Positions 18,213-26,309 of a DNA stretch of 64,000 bases are shown here, piece after piece; within the stretch, counting starts at the first letter, position 1, and the number at the start of each line of letters is the position of its first letter. A program made the translations under genes and the position numbers. Below the pieces are notes generated by a model. It did not search any database. It had not been told where the DNA came from and was given only the letters and a program-made list of their open reading frames with translations. The DNA is taken from positions 992,001 to 1,056,000 of the forward strand of contig NZ_CP064787.1 of the NCBI RefSeq assembly GCF_017094505.1, in the 5' to 3' direction. This stretch comes from Halapricum desulfuricans. Lineage in GTDB: Archaea; Halobacteriota; Halobacteria; Halobacteriales; Haloarculaceae.

Positions 18213-18385
18213 CGTACCACCACTCGACGTATGAGACGCGTAGTTATCACCCTCTTACCGGCCTCGATCGGCCCGCTGCTGTCGGAAGCTTCTGTCGGAG
18301 ATCGCGTTAGGAACTCGTTACTGTTCTAGATGGGTCCTTACCCGGCAGTATGCTCACAATCACTTTCCAGACGCGTGGCCAGTGT

Positions 18386-20401
18386 ATGGCTATGGATCTC
18401 TCTCGGCGACGGTATCTACTGGCCGCCGGAAGCGCTTTCGGCCTCGCAGGCTGCTCAAGTGGCGGCACGATACCAGCGGATACGCAGACAAACTACACGA
18501 TCCACCCCGGCGTGCCGGTCCTCGAAGACGCTGTGTACGATCTGGATCACACGGTCGGGAAGAACGGAGTCGGCGAGTACGAGACGATGGTCGAGGCGTA
18601 CCGAAACGCGAGTGCGGGGGACGTGATCGGGCTCGGAGAGGGAGAGTTCTCACTGAAGCCGGTGCTGACGACGGTCAGCGACACCCCGATCGGATCGGTC
18701 GGCACCCTCGAGATACCGGACGTTACCGTAGTCGGCAGGAGCGCCGGTCGGTCGACCGTGGATTTCGGGTCCGAACACGAGGTGATCGCGCTCCCGTCGT
18801 GGCAGTTACGACGCCTGACGGTCACGGCCGGGGACAGCGTTGTCGGACCGAGGAGCGACACCTTCCGAACGTGTCGCATCGCGTCCCCGATCATGGACCC
18901 GCCGGGGTACGGCAGCGAGTCTCACCGAACCGAGACGGGCGACGTACTCACCGCGTCCGGCCTGCCACGGACACGGTCGGCGGCCCGGACCTATCACGGA
19001 CTCGCCTTCGACACGGTTCTGGACGCCGTCGAGGACCTCGGGTTCGATAACACCGGTACCGAGCCGATCGACGATGCGTTCGAGGCGGCATACGAGTCGG
19101 GGACGCTCATCGAGTTCCCCCCGGGCGAGTACCTGACCGAACGCGAGCACGAGAGCGCTGACGTCTCCCGGTTCGGTATCAGGGGCCTCGGCACCAGCCG
19201 CCGGGACGTCCAGATCAAACCGGTCGAAGGCGCGCGACTGAAGTGGCTGAACGCCACTGACAGCGGCCCCCACCTGGTTGAGAACCTCTCGCTACACGAG
19301 CGTAGCGACGACACGAGTCAGTTGTCGCTGCGACTCACGACGAGTGACGGATCGGTCCTCAAAAACGTCGAGTGGCTCGGCCGGACGCCGAACGACTCCG
19401 GCGTGGGGTACTCACTGGCCGCGGAGGTGACTGACCGGGACGGCGTCTTCGTCATCGACGGGATCTACGCTGGCCTCGACGAACCGGCGGTGGAAGTGTC
19501 GTATCCGAACGGCGTCGCATTCCTCCGATCCGGGCCGCTACACGAAGGTGAGGTCGTCCTCAGAGATCCGGTAATCCACGAGCGCAATTCCGCCGCAACC
19601 CGTTCGACGGCACCGTCCGGCGTACTGACCATCGAGGGAGGGGAGTTCGTCAACAACCAGAACGCGAACATCCGCTTCGGTGCCGGCGATCACCCGTCGA
19701 AAGTCTCCAGCGCGACCGGCTGTTACGTCAAAGTCGATGGGTCCAGAAGTTCGGGCGACGCGGTCCGCGTCGAGGCTGGCGAAAACGGGTATTCCGGGGC
19801 GGTATTCCGTGGTCTCGAGATCGAGTGGTCCAAGGAGGCTAGCCGGGGAGTCATTACGATCCCAAGCTACGCAACCCACGGCCGGGCGGAGTTCTACGAC
19901 TGCGTCGTGCGCAACGACGGCGCGGACACGCTGACGGTCAACGCGGCCAAGACGTCGAACAGAAACGACGCAGTCGTGTTCGAGAACTGTTCGTTTACCG
20001 GCTCTGGTCTCGGCTTCGACGCGGCGAACCGCGACGGGAGCGTCATCCGCGACTCCTGTATCGACATGCCGAACGCGTCGATCGAGACCTTCGACACGGA
20101 GAACGTGAAGCGAGCGGATTGCAGGGTTCCCCGACGGCCGGCAAGCGTCGTCCCGACCATCACCGCGAACAAGCAGGACGGAACAGGGGTCGCTCTCTCG
20201 GCAGCGGACGCCGCCTATCTGGACCGGAGCATCACGAGCTACAGTTGGTCCATCGAGGGTGGGACCGTCAGGGACAAAACCGTCTCGTGGACGTTCCCGG
20301 AACCGGGAACCTACACCGTCGGCCTCACCGTCGAAGCCGACGACGGGACGACGAAATCGACGACGGCCGAACTGATCGTGAACTATCCGGAACTGGTGTG
20401 A
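18386..20401 (+). CDS. Secreted parallel beta-helix lipoprotein with C-terminal PKD-like domain
   Basis: A 671-residue exported protein. MDLSRRRYLLAAGSAFGLAGC gives a twin-Arg motif and a lipobox (LAGC), so it is a Tat-exported lipoprotein. The body is a right-handed beta-helix; two copies of the entry unit YHGLAFDTVLDAVEDLG and ETMVEAYRNASAGDVIGLGEGEF resemble pectate-lyase-type folds. The C-terminus (about 590-671) is a PKD-like domain ending WTFPEPGTYTVGLTVEADDG. From residue 210 to 590 it is strikingly similar to the protein at 57665-60022. Likely role is binding or cleaving acidic surface polysaccharide. Starts at 18386 and 18392 are both possible. Confidence 0.85.
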   Translation: MAMDLSRRRYLLAAGSAFGLAGCSSGGTIPADTQTNYTIHPGVPVLEDAVYDLDHTVGKNGVGEYETMVEAYRNASAGDVIGLGEGEFSLKPVLTTVSDTPIGSVGTLEIPDVTVVGRSAGRSTVDFGSEHEVIALPSWQLRRLTVTAGDSVVGPRSDTFRTCRIASPIMDPPGYGSESHRTETGDVLTASGLPRTRSAARTYHGLAFDTVLDAVEDLGFDNTGTEPIDDAFEAAYESGTLIEFPPGEYLTEREHESADVSRFGIRGLGTSRRDVQIKPVEGARLKWLNATDSGPHLVENLSLHERSDDTSQLSLRLTTSDGSVLKNVEWLGRTPNDSGVGYSLAAEVTDRDGVFVIDGIYAGLDEPAVEVSYPNGVAFLRSGPLHEGEVVLRDPVIHERNSAATRSTAPSGVLTIEGGEFVNNQNANIRFGAGDHPSKVSSATGCYVKVDGSRSSGDAVRVEAGENGYSGAVFRGLEIEWSKEASRGVITIPSYATHGRAEFYDCVVRNDGADTLTVNAAKTSNRNDAVVFENCSFTGSGLGFDAANRDGSVIRDSCIDMPNASIETFDTENVKRADCRVPRRPASVVPTITANKQDGTGVALSAADAAYLDRSITSYSWSIEGGTVRDKTVSWTFPEPGTYTVGLTVEADDGTTKSTTAELIVNYPELV

Positions 20402-20475
20402 ATCGCGGACACACTCGATTTTCGTCCCGGATACACAGCGCATTACTATTATATCGCAGCGATGACCTACCCCGC

Positions 20476-21783
20476 ATGTCTCGGGATCAAGACGAGGAGT
20501 GGCGTTGTCGGTCCGATACCCCCTCGTATCCGCTGTTCCGTCGCCGCGACATCCTCAGTGCCGTAGCGGGTGGGGTCGTTGCCACCGCGGGGTGCCAAGA
20601 GCGCTCCCCTCTCGATGATGGCGGTGGCCGGACCGCAGGCTCGCGGACGCGGGCGTCGACGGACAGACCCGTTCGGAACGGACTCGGTCCGGACACGTTC
20701 GAGCGACTGTCGGACCTCCAAGTATCCGGCGGGACACTCCTCGCGAACACAGATCGTCACGTCACCGGCACCCAGTGTGCGGAGTTGCAGACAGACGGTG
20801 ACGGGACGTGGCTCCACATCCCGCTGGACGAACCGATGGATTTCAGCAACGCCCGTCTGTCGTGTGCCATGTCGGTCGGTGGGACGGTCCCGGGACGCTA
20901 TCCGTACGCGGACCTGCGAGACGCGGCGGAACGCAGATTCCGGACACGAGCGGTTGTCCGGAGTCGCGGCGAGTTGGTCAGAGCGGACTTCGGCGTGCTT
21001 GACCCGCGGGTCGACGACGCCGCAGTCGACCTGGAAGCCATCACCCGGGTCTCGTTCCGGATAGGGCCCAGAGACGAGACCGGGACCGAGACCCTGTATC
21101 TCGATGCCCCGACCCGCGTGCCCGTTCCGGAGACGCCGCTGGTCGTGTTCATGTTCGACGACGGGAACGAGACTGACTACACGGAAGCACTGCCCGCGCT
21201 CTCGCAGTACGGCTACCCCGCGATCACCTACGTCAACACCGACACGATCGGCGACGACGGAAACCTGGACGAGGCTCAACTCGACCAGCTCGCCGCGGCG
21301 GGATGGCTCGTCGGCTCGCACACGGCGGACCACACCGACTTGCGGGACGCCGAGCCGGCGGCGATAGAATCGACTGTCCGGCGAGCACAGCGGTGGCTCC
21401 TCGAACGGGGGTTCACAGAAGGGGCCCGGCACTTCGCGTATCCCTACGGAGGCGTCGACGCACAGGCGATCGATATCGTCTCCCAGTTTCACGACACCGG
21501 ACGCGCCGGCGGCTGGCAACCCATCGCCTACCCGTCGAACCCCCAGTTAATCCCCGGTGACGGCGAACTGACTGTCTCGGAGGCGCGCAGGTTACTCGAG
21601 CAGACGGTTCGATACGGAGGCACCCTCGCGCTGTTCTACCACGGGCTGAATACCGACGAGGACATCGAACAGTTCCGGGGCGTCGTCAAGGAGGTCCACA
21701 GACGCGATCAGGCCGGCGAACTGAGTGTCGTCCGACTCGACGAACTGGCGGCCAGAGCCCGGTCCGCGGTTGGTTCCCAGTAG
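20476..21783 (+). CDS. Secreted polysaccharide deacetylase (CE4/NodB-like)
   Basis: A 435-residue exported protein. The N-terminus has RRRDILSAVAGGVVATAGC, a twin-Arg signal followed by a likely lipobox Cys. Residues 60-220 form a beta-rich domain resembling a carbohydrate-binding jellyroll. The NodB domain (about 225-420) shows VVFMFDDGNETDY with the catalytic and metal-binding Asp pair, SHTADHTDL with the HxxxH metal motif, FAYPYGG, and a final LFYHGL. It would remove N-acetyl groups from an extracellular acetamido polysaccharide. It follows the beta-helix gene by 74 nt on the same strand, so the two may act on the same glycan. Confidence 0.88.
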   Translation: MSRDQDEEWRCRSDTPSYPLFRRRDILSAVAGGVVATAGCQERSPLDDGGGRTAGSRTRASTDRPVRNGLGPDTFERLSDLQVSGGTLLANTDRHVTGTQCAELQTDGDGTWLHIPLDEPMDFSNARLSCAMSVGGTVPGRYPYADLRDAAERRFRTRAVVRSRGELVRADFGVLDPRVDDAAVDLEAITRVSFRIGPRDETGTETLYLDAPTRVPVPETPLVVFMFDDGNETDYTEALPALSQYGYPAITYVNTDTIGDDGNLDEAQLDQLAAAGWLVGSHTADHTDLRDAEPAAIESTVRRAQRWLLERGFTEGARHFAYPYGGVDAQAIDIVSQFHDTGRAGGWQPIAYPSNPQLIPGDGELTVSEARRLLEQTVRYGGTLALFYHGLNTDEDIEQFRGVVKEVHRRDQAGELSVVRLDELAARARSAVGSQ

Positions 21784-21838
21784 GGACACTCGTCCGTTCG
21801 ACACGGCCCCGATCCCGAACTATCCCCGGCTGGTGTGG

Positions 21839-22222
21839 CTACCCTTCGACCGTGATCTGTCCGTCCCCGTAGACGGTGACCCTGTGTCCGGAATAGTAAA
21901 ACGTCACTTCGCCGGGCTGTCCGTCGGCCAGGTCGTCGAACATCGTCTCCAGCGACTCGACGTCGATCGAATCCTGCAACGGTGGGAGCCCAGTCTTCTC
22001 GACGCCCTCGTGAGACGCCACGGCCGTCAGAATCGAATCGACCGGGAACTCGTCCGTCGTCGGCGACTGGTGTGTGGTCTCCCGGGCGAGCTGTGTGATC
22101 TCGACGTCCCACGCCAGCGCCGTGTCGCCCTCGGGAACGACCTGCCAGCCCCCAGTGACCTCGATACCGTTTTCGTGTGCCGAAATCAATAGTTCGTGCA
22201 GGGCTTCGTGGAAATTCCTCAC
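21839..22222 (-). CDS. Two-part HalOD1 protein
   Basis: A 127-residue protein starting at a GTG. The N-terminal half (FHEALHELLISAHENGIEVTG to WDVEITQLARE) is a small alpha/beta module seen in haloarchaeal regulators. The C-terminal half (about residues 55-127) is a HalOD1 domain with VASHEGVEKTGLPPLQDSI, VESLETMFDD and a last hairpin GEVTFYYSGHRVTVYGDG. I prefer the GTG at 22222 over the ATG at 22318, because a TATA-like ATATAGAAAA at 22251-22260 lies about 34 nt before the GTG and the extra residues look non-coding. Partner unknown. Confidence 0.7.
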   Translation of the reverse strand: MRNFHEALHELLISAHENGIEVTGGWQVVPEGDTALAWDVEITQLARETTHQSPTTDEFPVDSILTAVASHEGVEKTGLPPLQDSIDVESLETMFDDLADGQPGEVTFYYSGHRVTVYGDGQITVEG

Positions 22223-22250
22223 GGACCTCGTATTTCCCCCTGAAGCGTGT

Positions 22251-22260
22251 TTTTCTATAT
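22251..22260 (-). promoter_or_regulatory. TATA-like box for the HalOD1 gene at 21839
   Basis: Minus-strand ATATAGAAAA is centred about 34 nt before the GTG at 22222. It would lie inside the coding region if the ATG at 22318 were used, so it supports the GTG start. Confidence 0.45.
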
Positions 22261-22463
22261 CTTCAGACACGGTAGTAGGACTTAGAATCAGCACGGCAAA
22301 TAAGTTATCCCAAAACAACTGTCATTGGCCGCTCGTCGCGCGCGATCCGGAAGCGGCAGGCGTTCGTGTGCGTACGCATCGGCGACTGTCACTCACATCA
22401 TCAAAACCACGACGTTTGTGAAAACATCGCACAGTGATGTGTGTGGAGACCGACTGTTCGATC

Positions 22464-22790
22464 ATGAGAGAACCGATCATGGACGAGTGTCTCCAGTTGC
22501 TCTCCGACAGTCGACGGCGTCGGGTGATCCGAAGCCTGCAGGCGGAGGATGAGACGACAGTCGAAGACCTCACGATGCGGCTACTCGCCGATGATCCTGA
22601 GAAATCTCGTGGGAAGATCCACGCCGAACTCCATCACACGCACCTGCCGAAGCTCCAGTCCTACGGGATCATCGAGTACGACCGCGACAGTGGTGCCGTG
22701 CAGTATCACGCCCACGACGGGCTCGAGCAGGTCATGGATTCGCTGCCGGAGCAGACGATCGTTCCGCCTGTCGAGGCCGAAAACAGATGA
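22464..22790 (+). CDS. DUF7344 winged-helix regulator
   Basis: A 108-residue single-domain protein of the haloarchaeal DUF7344 type. It has the family pattern CLQLLSDSRRRRVIRSLQ (helices 1-2), a central acidic linker, ELHHTHLPKLQSYGIIEYD (recognition helix and start of wing) and the wing DSGAVQYHAHDGLEQVMD. It is thought to be a DNA-binding regulator; targets are unknown. In-frame starts at 22434 (GTG) and 22437 also exist, and 22464 is chosen because it best fits the domain start. Its TGA abuts the TCA of the convergent TrmB gene, forming TGATCA. Confidence 0.75.
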   Translation: MREPIMDECLQLLSDSRRRRVIRSLQAEDETTVEDLTMRLLADDPEKSRGKIHAELHHTHLPKLQSYGIIEYDRDSGAVQYHAHDGLEQVMDSLPEQTIVPPVEAENR

Positions 22791-23606
22791 TCACGCCGAC
22801 GAGTCAGTTCCGCCGTCGTCAGCTCTATCGAGTTGCCAGGTGAATATCGCTTTCAGGACGACGACGAGGCTGTTCGTCTCACCCTTGCCCCAGATCGCGG
22901 TTTCCGACCGTGGGTCGGACGGGGCCGCGTCGTCGCCGTTGACCAGGACGCTCACGAGCGTCTGCTCTCTGTCGATCATCAACAGTCGGCCGGCGGGCGT
23001 CTCCGACCAGTCCCACAGGGACTCGAAGGTCTCGACGTCCGGGACCTCCTCCCGGATGTGGTCCCGGACTGGACTCGAGACGCCCGCGAGGTTGACCGTG
23101 ACGCCGCGCGCGCTCGCGTCCCGCAATCCCTCGATCAGGTCATCAGTCAGGAGGTCCGCGACAGTCATGTAGACGATCTCCTCTTCGGCACCGGCGAGAA
23201 ACTCCACGACCCGCTGGGTGACCGCTCGCTGGCCCTCGACCGTCCAGACGCCTCGCTGTTCGTCCTGTCGCGTTTCGGGTTCGAGTTCGCTCAGTGCCGT
23301 CCGGAGCAGATCCGTACGATGCTGTAGTTCCCGCTCGAAGGTTCGCGTCGCGGTTTCCGCCGAGATGGCCCAGAATTCCCTGGGCGAGGACTGCCGGATG
23401 TCGACGAGGCCCCGATTGTGTAGTTCATCGGTCGCATCGTAGACGCGCGTGCGCGGGACGTCCGAAACTCGACTCACGTCTCTTGCTGTTCCCGTGCCGA
23501 GACTCGAGAGCGCGACGAACGTCTGCGCTGCGTACGTACTCAATCCGAACTGCTCGAGTTGCTCGACGGCTACTGACTGTGGGTCCGCTGTTGGATCAGG
23601 TGTCAT
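22791..23606 (-). CDS. TrmB-family transcriptional regulator (1)
   Basis: A 271-residue regulator. The N-terminal TrmB-type winged helix (about residues 16-85) reads LEQFGLSTYAAQTFVALSSL, TARDVSRVSDVPRTRVYDA and LHNRGLVDIRQSSPREFWAI. A coiled-coil helix (about 88-118) and a phospholipase-D-like effector domain (VEFLAGAEEEIVYMTVADLL to the C-terminus) follow. Haloarchaeal TrmB proteins often sense sugars, but this one lacks the long sugar-binding domain. It is divergent from the homologous gene at 23987. The ATG at 23606 is preferred since the frame upstream is not protein-like. Confidence 0.87.
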   Translation of the reverse strand: MTPDPTADPQSVAVEQLEQFGLSTYAAQTFVALSSLGTGTARDVSRVSDVPRTRVYDATDELHNRGLVDIRQSSPREFWAISAETATRTFERELQHRTDLLRTALSELEPETRQDEQRGVWTVEGQRAVTQRVVEFLAGAEEEIVYMTVADLLTDDLIEGLRDASARGVTVNLAGVSSPVRDHIREEVPDVETFESLWDWSETPAGRLLMIDREQTLVSVLVNGDDAAPSDPRSETAIWGKGETNSLVVVLKAIFTWQLDRADDGGTDSSA

Positions 23607-23625
23607 CACTCGGGTGTAGCATGAA

Positions 23626-23648
23626 CCCGGCCGGGTGGGCCGGCCGGG
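23626..23648 (-). promoter_or_regulatory. GC-rich palindromes in the leader of TrmB gene 1
   Basis: CCCGGCCGGG at 23626-23635 is self-complementary, and GGCCGGCCGGG follows at 23638-23648. In the mRNA of the minus-strand gene (start 23606) they would form a stable hairpin 20 nt before the start codon. Confidence 0.4.
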
Positions 23649-23702
23649 TGACACGCAGCAGCAAGGTGGTTGGGACACAGCACTGGTCTGCGTGCCAGTT
23701 GC

Positions 23703-23722
23703 ACGGTACGGAATCGTACCGT
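23703..23722. promoter_or_regulatory. Candidate TrmB operator palindrome
   Basis: ACGGTACG-GAAT-CGTACCGT is a perfect 8+8 inverted repeat lying next to the TATA-like box that would serve the minus-strand TrmB gene, close to its expected transcription start. The related sequence CGTACCGGTA occurs at 23939-23948 before the plus-strand gene. Binding by either TrmB protein is inference. Confidence 0.5.
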
Positions 23723-23955
23723 ATATCTCTTTTGTGATTAACTGGGTTACGTGATGTCTCAGATACAATTAGGGGAGAGAACGGCTCCGGTCTGAGCTCC
23801 GTGAGTGTTACTCGGACACTCACAAATTGTTCGATAACACTAGATAATAGGCAAAAGAAAATGAGAGGTGTCGGTAAACTCCAATCAGGCTGTCCGGCCA
23901 GTCACGAACGGAGTGACAATACATATCTGTTGTGGACGCGTACCGGTATACAAGG

Positions 23956-23973
23956 CCCGGGGGTTTTCCCGGG
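23956..23973 (+). promoter_or_regulatory. Hairpin covering the Shine-Dalgarno of TrmB gene 2
   Basis: CCCGGG-GGTTTT-CCCGGG forms a perfect 6-bp hairpin. Its right arm overlaps GGAGGT (23972-23977), a strong Shine-Dalgarno sequence 9 nt before the ATG at 23987. Folding would partly hide the ribosome site. Confidence 0.5.
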
Positions 23974-23986
23974 AGGTTGGGACACA

Positions 23987-24790
23987 ATGAGCACGGAAGA
24001 AAACCTGCAGGAAGCGATCGAACTCCTTCAACAACTCGGCTTGAAGGAGTACGAGGCGAGGTGTTTCGTCGGACTGTCGCGCCTGGAGACGGGCACGGCC
24101 AAGCAACTCAGCGAGATGACGGAGGTGCCGCGCACGCGGGTCTACGACGCGATCCGGGTGTTAGAGGCGCAGGGACTGGTCGAGATCCACCATTCGAGCC
24201 CACAGCGGTTTCGGGCAGTCTCGATCTCGGAGGCCACCGAGACGCTCCGTGATCAGTACGAGGCGCGCGTCGAGCGGTTGCAGAACGCCCTCGAGACGGT
24301 CGAAGTGGTCGAACAGGACGACGAGTCGCCCGTCCAGCAGGTGTGGTCGATGGTCGGTCAGGAGGCCATCGAGAACCGGACGAACGAACTCATAACCGAT
24401 GCGAGCGACGAGATCGTGCTGGTACTGGGCGACCAGTCGCTGCTGACCCCGGCGCTCGTCGACGCGCTCAACGCGGTCGAGGACGACATCGAGTTGATCG
24501 TCGGCGCGCTGAGCGAGCCGCTTCAGGAGCAGATCCGAGACGCCGTACCGAACGCGACGACGTTCGTCTCCGGGCTGGAGTGGCTTCAGGGGGAGAACGA
24601 TACCCTGGACGAGACCGCGATCGGCCGGCTGCTCATGGTCGACCGGTCGACGCTTCTCGTGAGTTCGATCATGCCCGAGAGCAAGGAGGAGCGGGCTATT
24701 TTCGGTGAGGGGTTCGGGAACGGACTCGTGGTGATCTCACGGCGGCTCATGGCGCAGGGCCTGCTGCAGGATCGCGACCCCAAACACTGA
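23987..24790 (+). CDS. TrmB-family transcriptional regulator (2)
   Basis: A 267-residue regulator closely similar to the divergent gene at 22791. The winged helix (about residues 8-80) reads AIELLQQLGLKEYEARCFVG, TAKQLSEMTEVPRTRVYDAI and LEAQGLVEIHHSSPQRFRAV. A coiled coil and a phospholipase-D-like domain (ELITDASDEIVLVLGDQSLL onward) follow, with the shared GRLLMVDRSTLLVSS block. The recognition helix PRTRVYDA is identical in both, so they may share DNA sites. The ATG at 23987 is set by the Shine-Dalgarno GGAGGT; the frame remains open upstream but that part is leader. Ligand unknown. Confidence 0.87.
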   Translation: MSTEENLQEAIELLQQLGLKEYEARCFVGLSRLETGTAKQLSEMTEVPRTRVYDAIRVLEAQGLVEIHHSSPQRFRAVSISEATETLRDQYEARVERLQNALETVEVVEQDDESPVQQVWSMVGQEAIENRTNELITDASDEIVLVLGDQSLLTPALVDALNAVEDDIELIVGALSEPLQEQIRDAVPNATTFVSGLEWLQGENDTLDETAIGRLLMVDRSTLLVSSIMPESKEERAIFGEGFGNGLVVISRRLMAQGLLQDRDPKH

Positions 24791-25030
24791 AAACACCCAC
24801 TGTGTGGGAGATGTGTCTCCGGGCGGGCGACCGATCTCGCGAGAGCGGTGTCCCGGTCGGCACGAAACGGAAGGAATGTCGGGTGTGGTGGGTGGGGATG
24901 GGTGTGGGGGCTCCGTCGACGGTTCCTTCCGGTCGGAACGCAACCGATCAGGTCGGATGTGGGTCCGCGCCAGGATTGACACGAATATACCCGTCTGAGA
25001 TGGGGGCGATCGATCGGGGAACCTATCACG

Positions 25031-25049
25031 GTGATCGGCAACCGATCAC
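25031..25049. repeat. Perfect 8-bp inverted repeat
   Basis: GTGATCGG (25031-25038) and CCGATCAC (25042-25049) are separated by CAA. The position between convergent genes would suit a transcript-end hairpin, but no T tract follows. Confidence 0.5.
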
Positions 25050-25125
25050 GATCAGCGGGTGACCGATCCCGGCACAGCCATCGCCGACCTGACGACACCT
25101 TCGGTCGGAACCGGATTGTACGTTG

Positions 25126-25149
25126 CCGTTGGATATCCACATCCAACGG
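25126..25149. terminator. 9-bp hairpin, possible transcript-end structure
   Basis: CCGTTGGAT and ATCCAACGG flank the loop ATCCAC. It lies 56 nt beyond the stop of the minus-strand bat-type HTH gene. Without a T tract the terminator call is tentative. Confidence 0.35.
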
Positions 25150-25204
25150 GGCACGCGACGGACAGCGACGATCGATCGGTGCCCAGTCTAAGGGAGAAAC
25201 GGCA

Positions 25205-25885
25205 CTAGCGCTGTTTCAGTGGTGTCTGCTCGTGCTCCTCGGACTGGCGGGGCAAGAGCAGCTGCTGTGAGAGCTTCTTCGTCGCTCGACGGATCCGGGC
25301 CGAGACCGCCTGATCGGACACGTCCAGTTCCGCTGCCAGTTCCACAAGCGTCGTCTTTCGCGGCACGTCGAAATAGCCCTCCTCGAGAGCGAGCTGGACA
25401 GTCCGGCGCTGGGATTTCGTGAGCTTCTCCTCTAGCGGGTCCGAGACGCTCTTGGTAGTGACTCTGTCGACGGAGATCGAGATGTCCCGGTCGGCACACT
25501 TCTTCTGGAAGGCGGAAACGGTTTCCTGATCGGCAAACCTGAGTTCGAACTCCCAGGAACTGGCCGTGCCGCCGGCCCGGAGCACGACCAGGTCGGTAGT
25601 CCGGAGACAGGACAGGAACCCGTCCGTGTCGTCACGCCAGGAGACGTCGTACAGCGCCCGCTCGTCCTCCCGGTGAACCATCTCCAGCTCCTCGACGGCC
25701 GGGTTCCGCTGGAGGAGCTGACAGAACAGCGTGTGATCGTCCGTCGAGACCCACACGTACGGAAACAGCCGGCCGCCGGTCGGTATCACCCGCTCGAACG
25801 TCACGTACACGTCCTCGATCGGCGCGAGCGACGCCCCGAGTTCGAACGCATCGCCGGGGACGGTGATCTCGGCAACGATTCCCAT
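25205..25885 (-). CDS. Bat-type HTH regulator
   Basis: A 226-residue protein of the haloarchaeal bacterio-opsin activator-like group. An N-terminal alpha/beta domain (about residues 1-155) begins MGIVAEITVPGDAFELG. A C-terminal HTH_10 domain contains the family hallmark LTKSQRRTVQLALEEGYFDV (about 165-184) and the recognition region TTLVELAAELDVSDQAVSAR. These proteins are transcription activators or repressors with unknown ligands. No fused PAS or GAF sensor is present. It is monocistronic on the minus strand, with a stop about 56 nt from a hairpin. Targets cannot be inferred from sequence. Confidence 0.88.
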   Translation of the reverse strand: MGIVAEITVPGDAFELGASLAPIEDVYVTFERVIPTGGRLFPYVWVSTDDHTLFCQLLQRNPAVEELEMVHREDERALYDVSWRDDTDGFLSCLRTTDLVVLRAGGTASSWEFELRFADQETVSAFQKKCADRDISISVDRVTTKSVSDPLEEKLTKSQRRTVQLALEEGYFDVPRKTTLVELAAELDVSDQAVSARIRRATKKLSQQLLLPRQSEEHEQTPLKQR

Positions 25886-26198
25886 CGGTCAACTCGCCTT
25901 CCCCGGGATATCGATCAACGGCCCGATCTCCGGCTGACAGCGCCGACCGTACCGTTTCGACAGAGTGCGACATCCCGTGTCGTCGCACATCCGTCCGAAC
26001 GGATGATCCCCTCCACGAGTACGTTGCTGTGTCCCACACATGGAATTATATACACATCTCGCATTCACTTAAAATGTGGCTATTGTCGCATAATCAGTCA
26101 CAGGTAAACGAACCTATCTGTGAGTATGATGCTCCTAGTTGTCGACACCTGAAAGAAGCCGGAACGTACTTATACGTCTTCCAGTCCAAGCGGGGGTG
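25886..26198. other. 313-nt divergent intergenic region
   Basis: No supported gene. It holds the promoter of the bat-type HTH gene (A/T-rich ATTATATACACAT at 26045-26057 is far upstream) and the TATA box of the small gene at 26199. Confidence 0.45.
26168..26175 (+). promoter_or_regulatory. TATA box of the 36-codon gene
   Basis: ACTTATAC is 24-31 nt before the ATG at 26199, the normal spacing for a leaderless haloarchaeal transcript. Confidence 0.5.
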
Positions 26199-26309
26199 AT
26201 GACGGAACACCTCTCAAAGGAAGACAAGGAACTGATTCGGAAGTTCGCGAACAGGCCGCGGTACAAGCGGAGTCCGGAGGAGCTGATTCCCGTCGAGGAG
26301 GAGGACTAG
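26199..26309 (+). CDS. Small conserved-looking haloarchaeal protein, 36 residues
   Basis: Reads MTEHLSKEDKELIRKFANRP then RYKRSPEELIPVEEED. A charged amphipathic helix is followed by RxKRSPEEL and an acidic tail. I recall very similar short haloarchaeal proteins with a KFAxKPRYxRSP core, but cannot verify this. A TATA box is correctly placed, and codon use fits the neighbours. The TAG overlaps the stop of the convergent DUF7344 gene by 3 nt (CTAG). It is too short for ordinary gene callers. Function unknown. Confidence 0.65.
   Translation: MTEHLSKEDKELIRKFANRPRYKRSPEELIPVEEED

Larger units (their letters stand above)
23607..23986. other. 380-nt control region between divergent trmB genes
   Basis: No gene. 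It holds the palindrome at 23703-23722, TATA-like ATATAC (about 23722-23728, minus) and ACATAT (23921-23926, plus), the half-site TACCGGTA at 23941-23948, and GC-rich hairpins just before each start codon (23626-23648 and 23956-23973). Confidence 0.6.
24791..25204. other. 414-nt convergent intergenic region with hairpins
   Basis: No supported gene between trmB 2 and the bat-type HTH gene, which converge here. Two clear inverted repeats occur: GTGATCGG-CAA-CCGATCAC (25031-25049) and CCGTTGGAT-ATCCAC-ATCCAACGG (25126-25149). They may act in transcript ends or be repeat remnants. Confidence 0.5.

Noticed and set aside
20119-20475. N-terminal extension of the polysaccharide deacetylase frame
   Set aside because: It overlaps the end of the beta-helix gene in another frame and is not protein-like. 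The Tat signal starts at the ATG at 20476.
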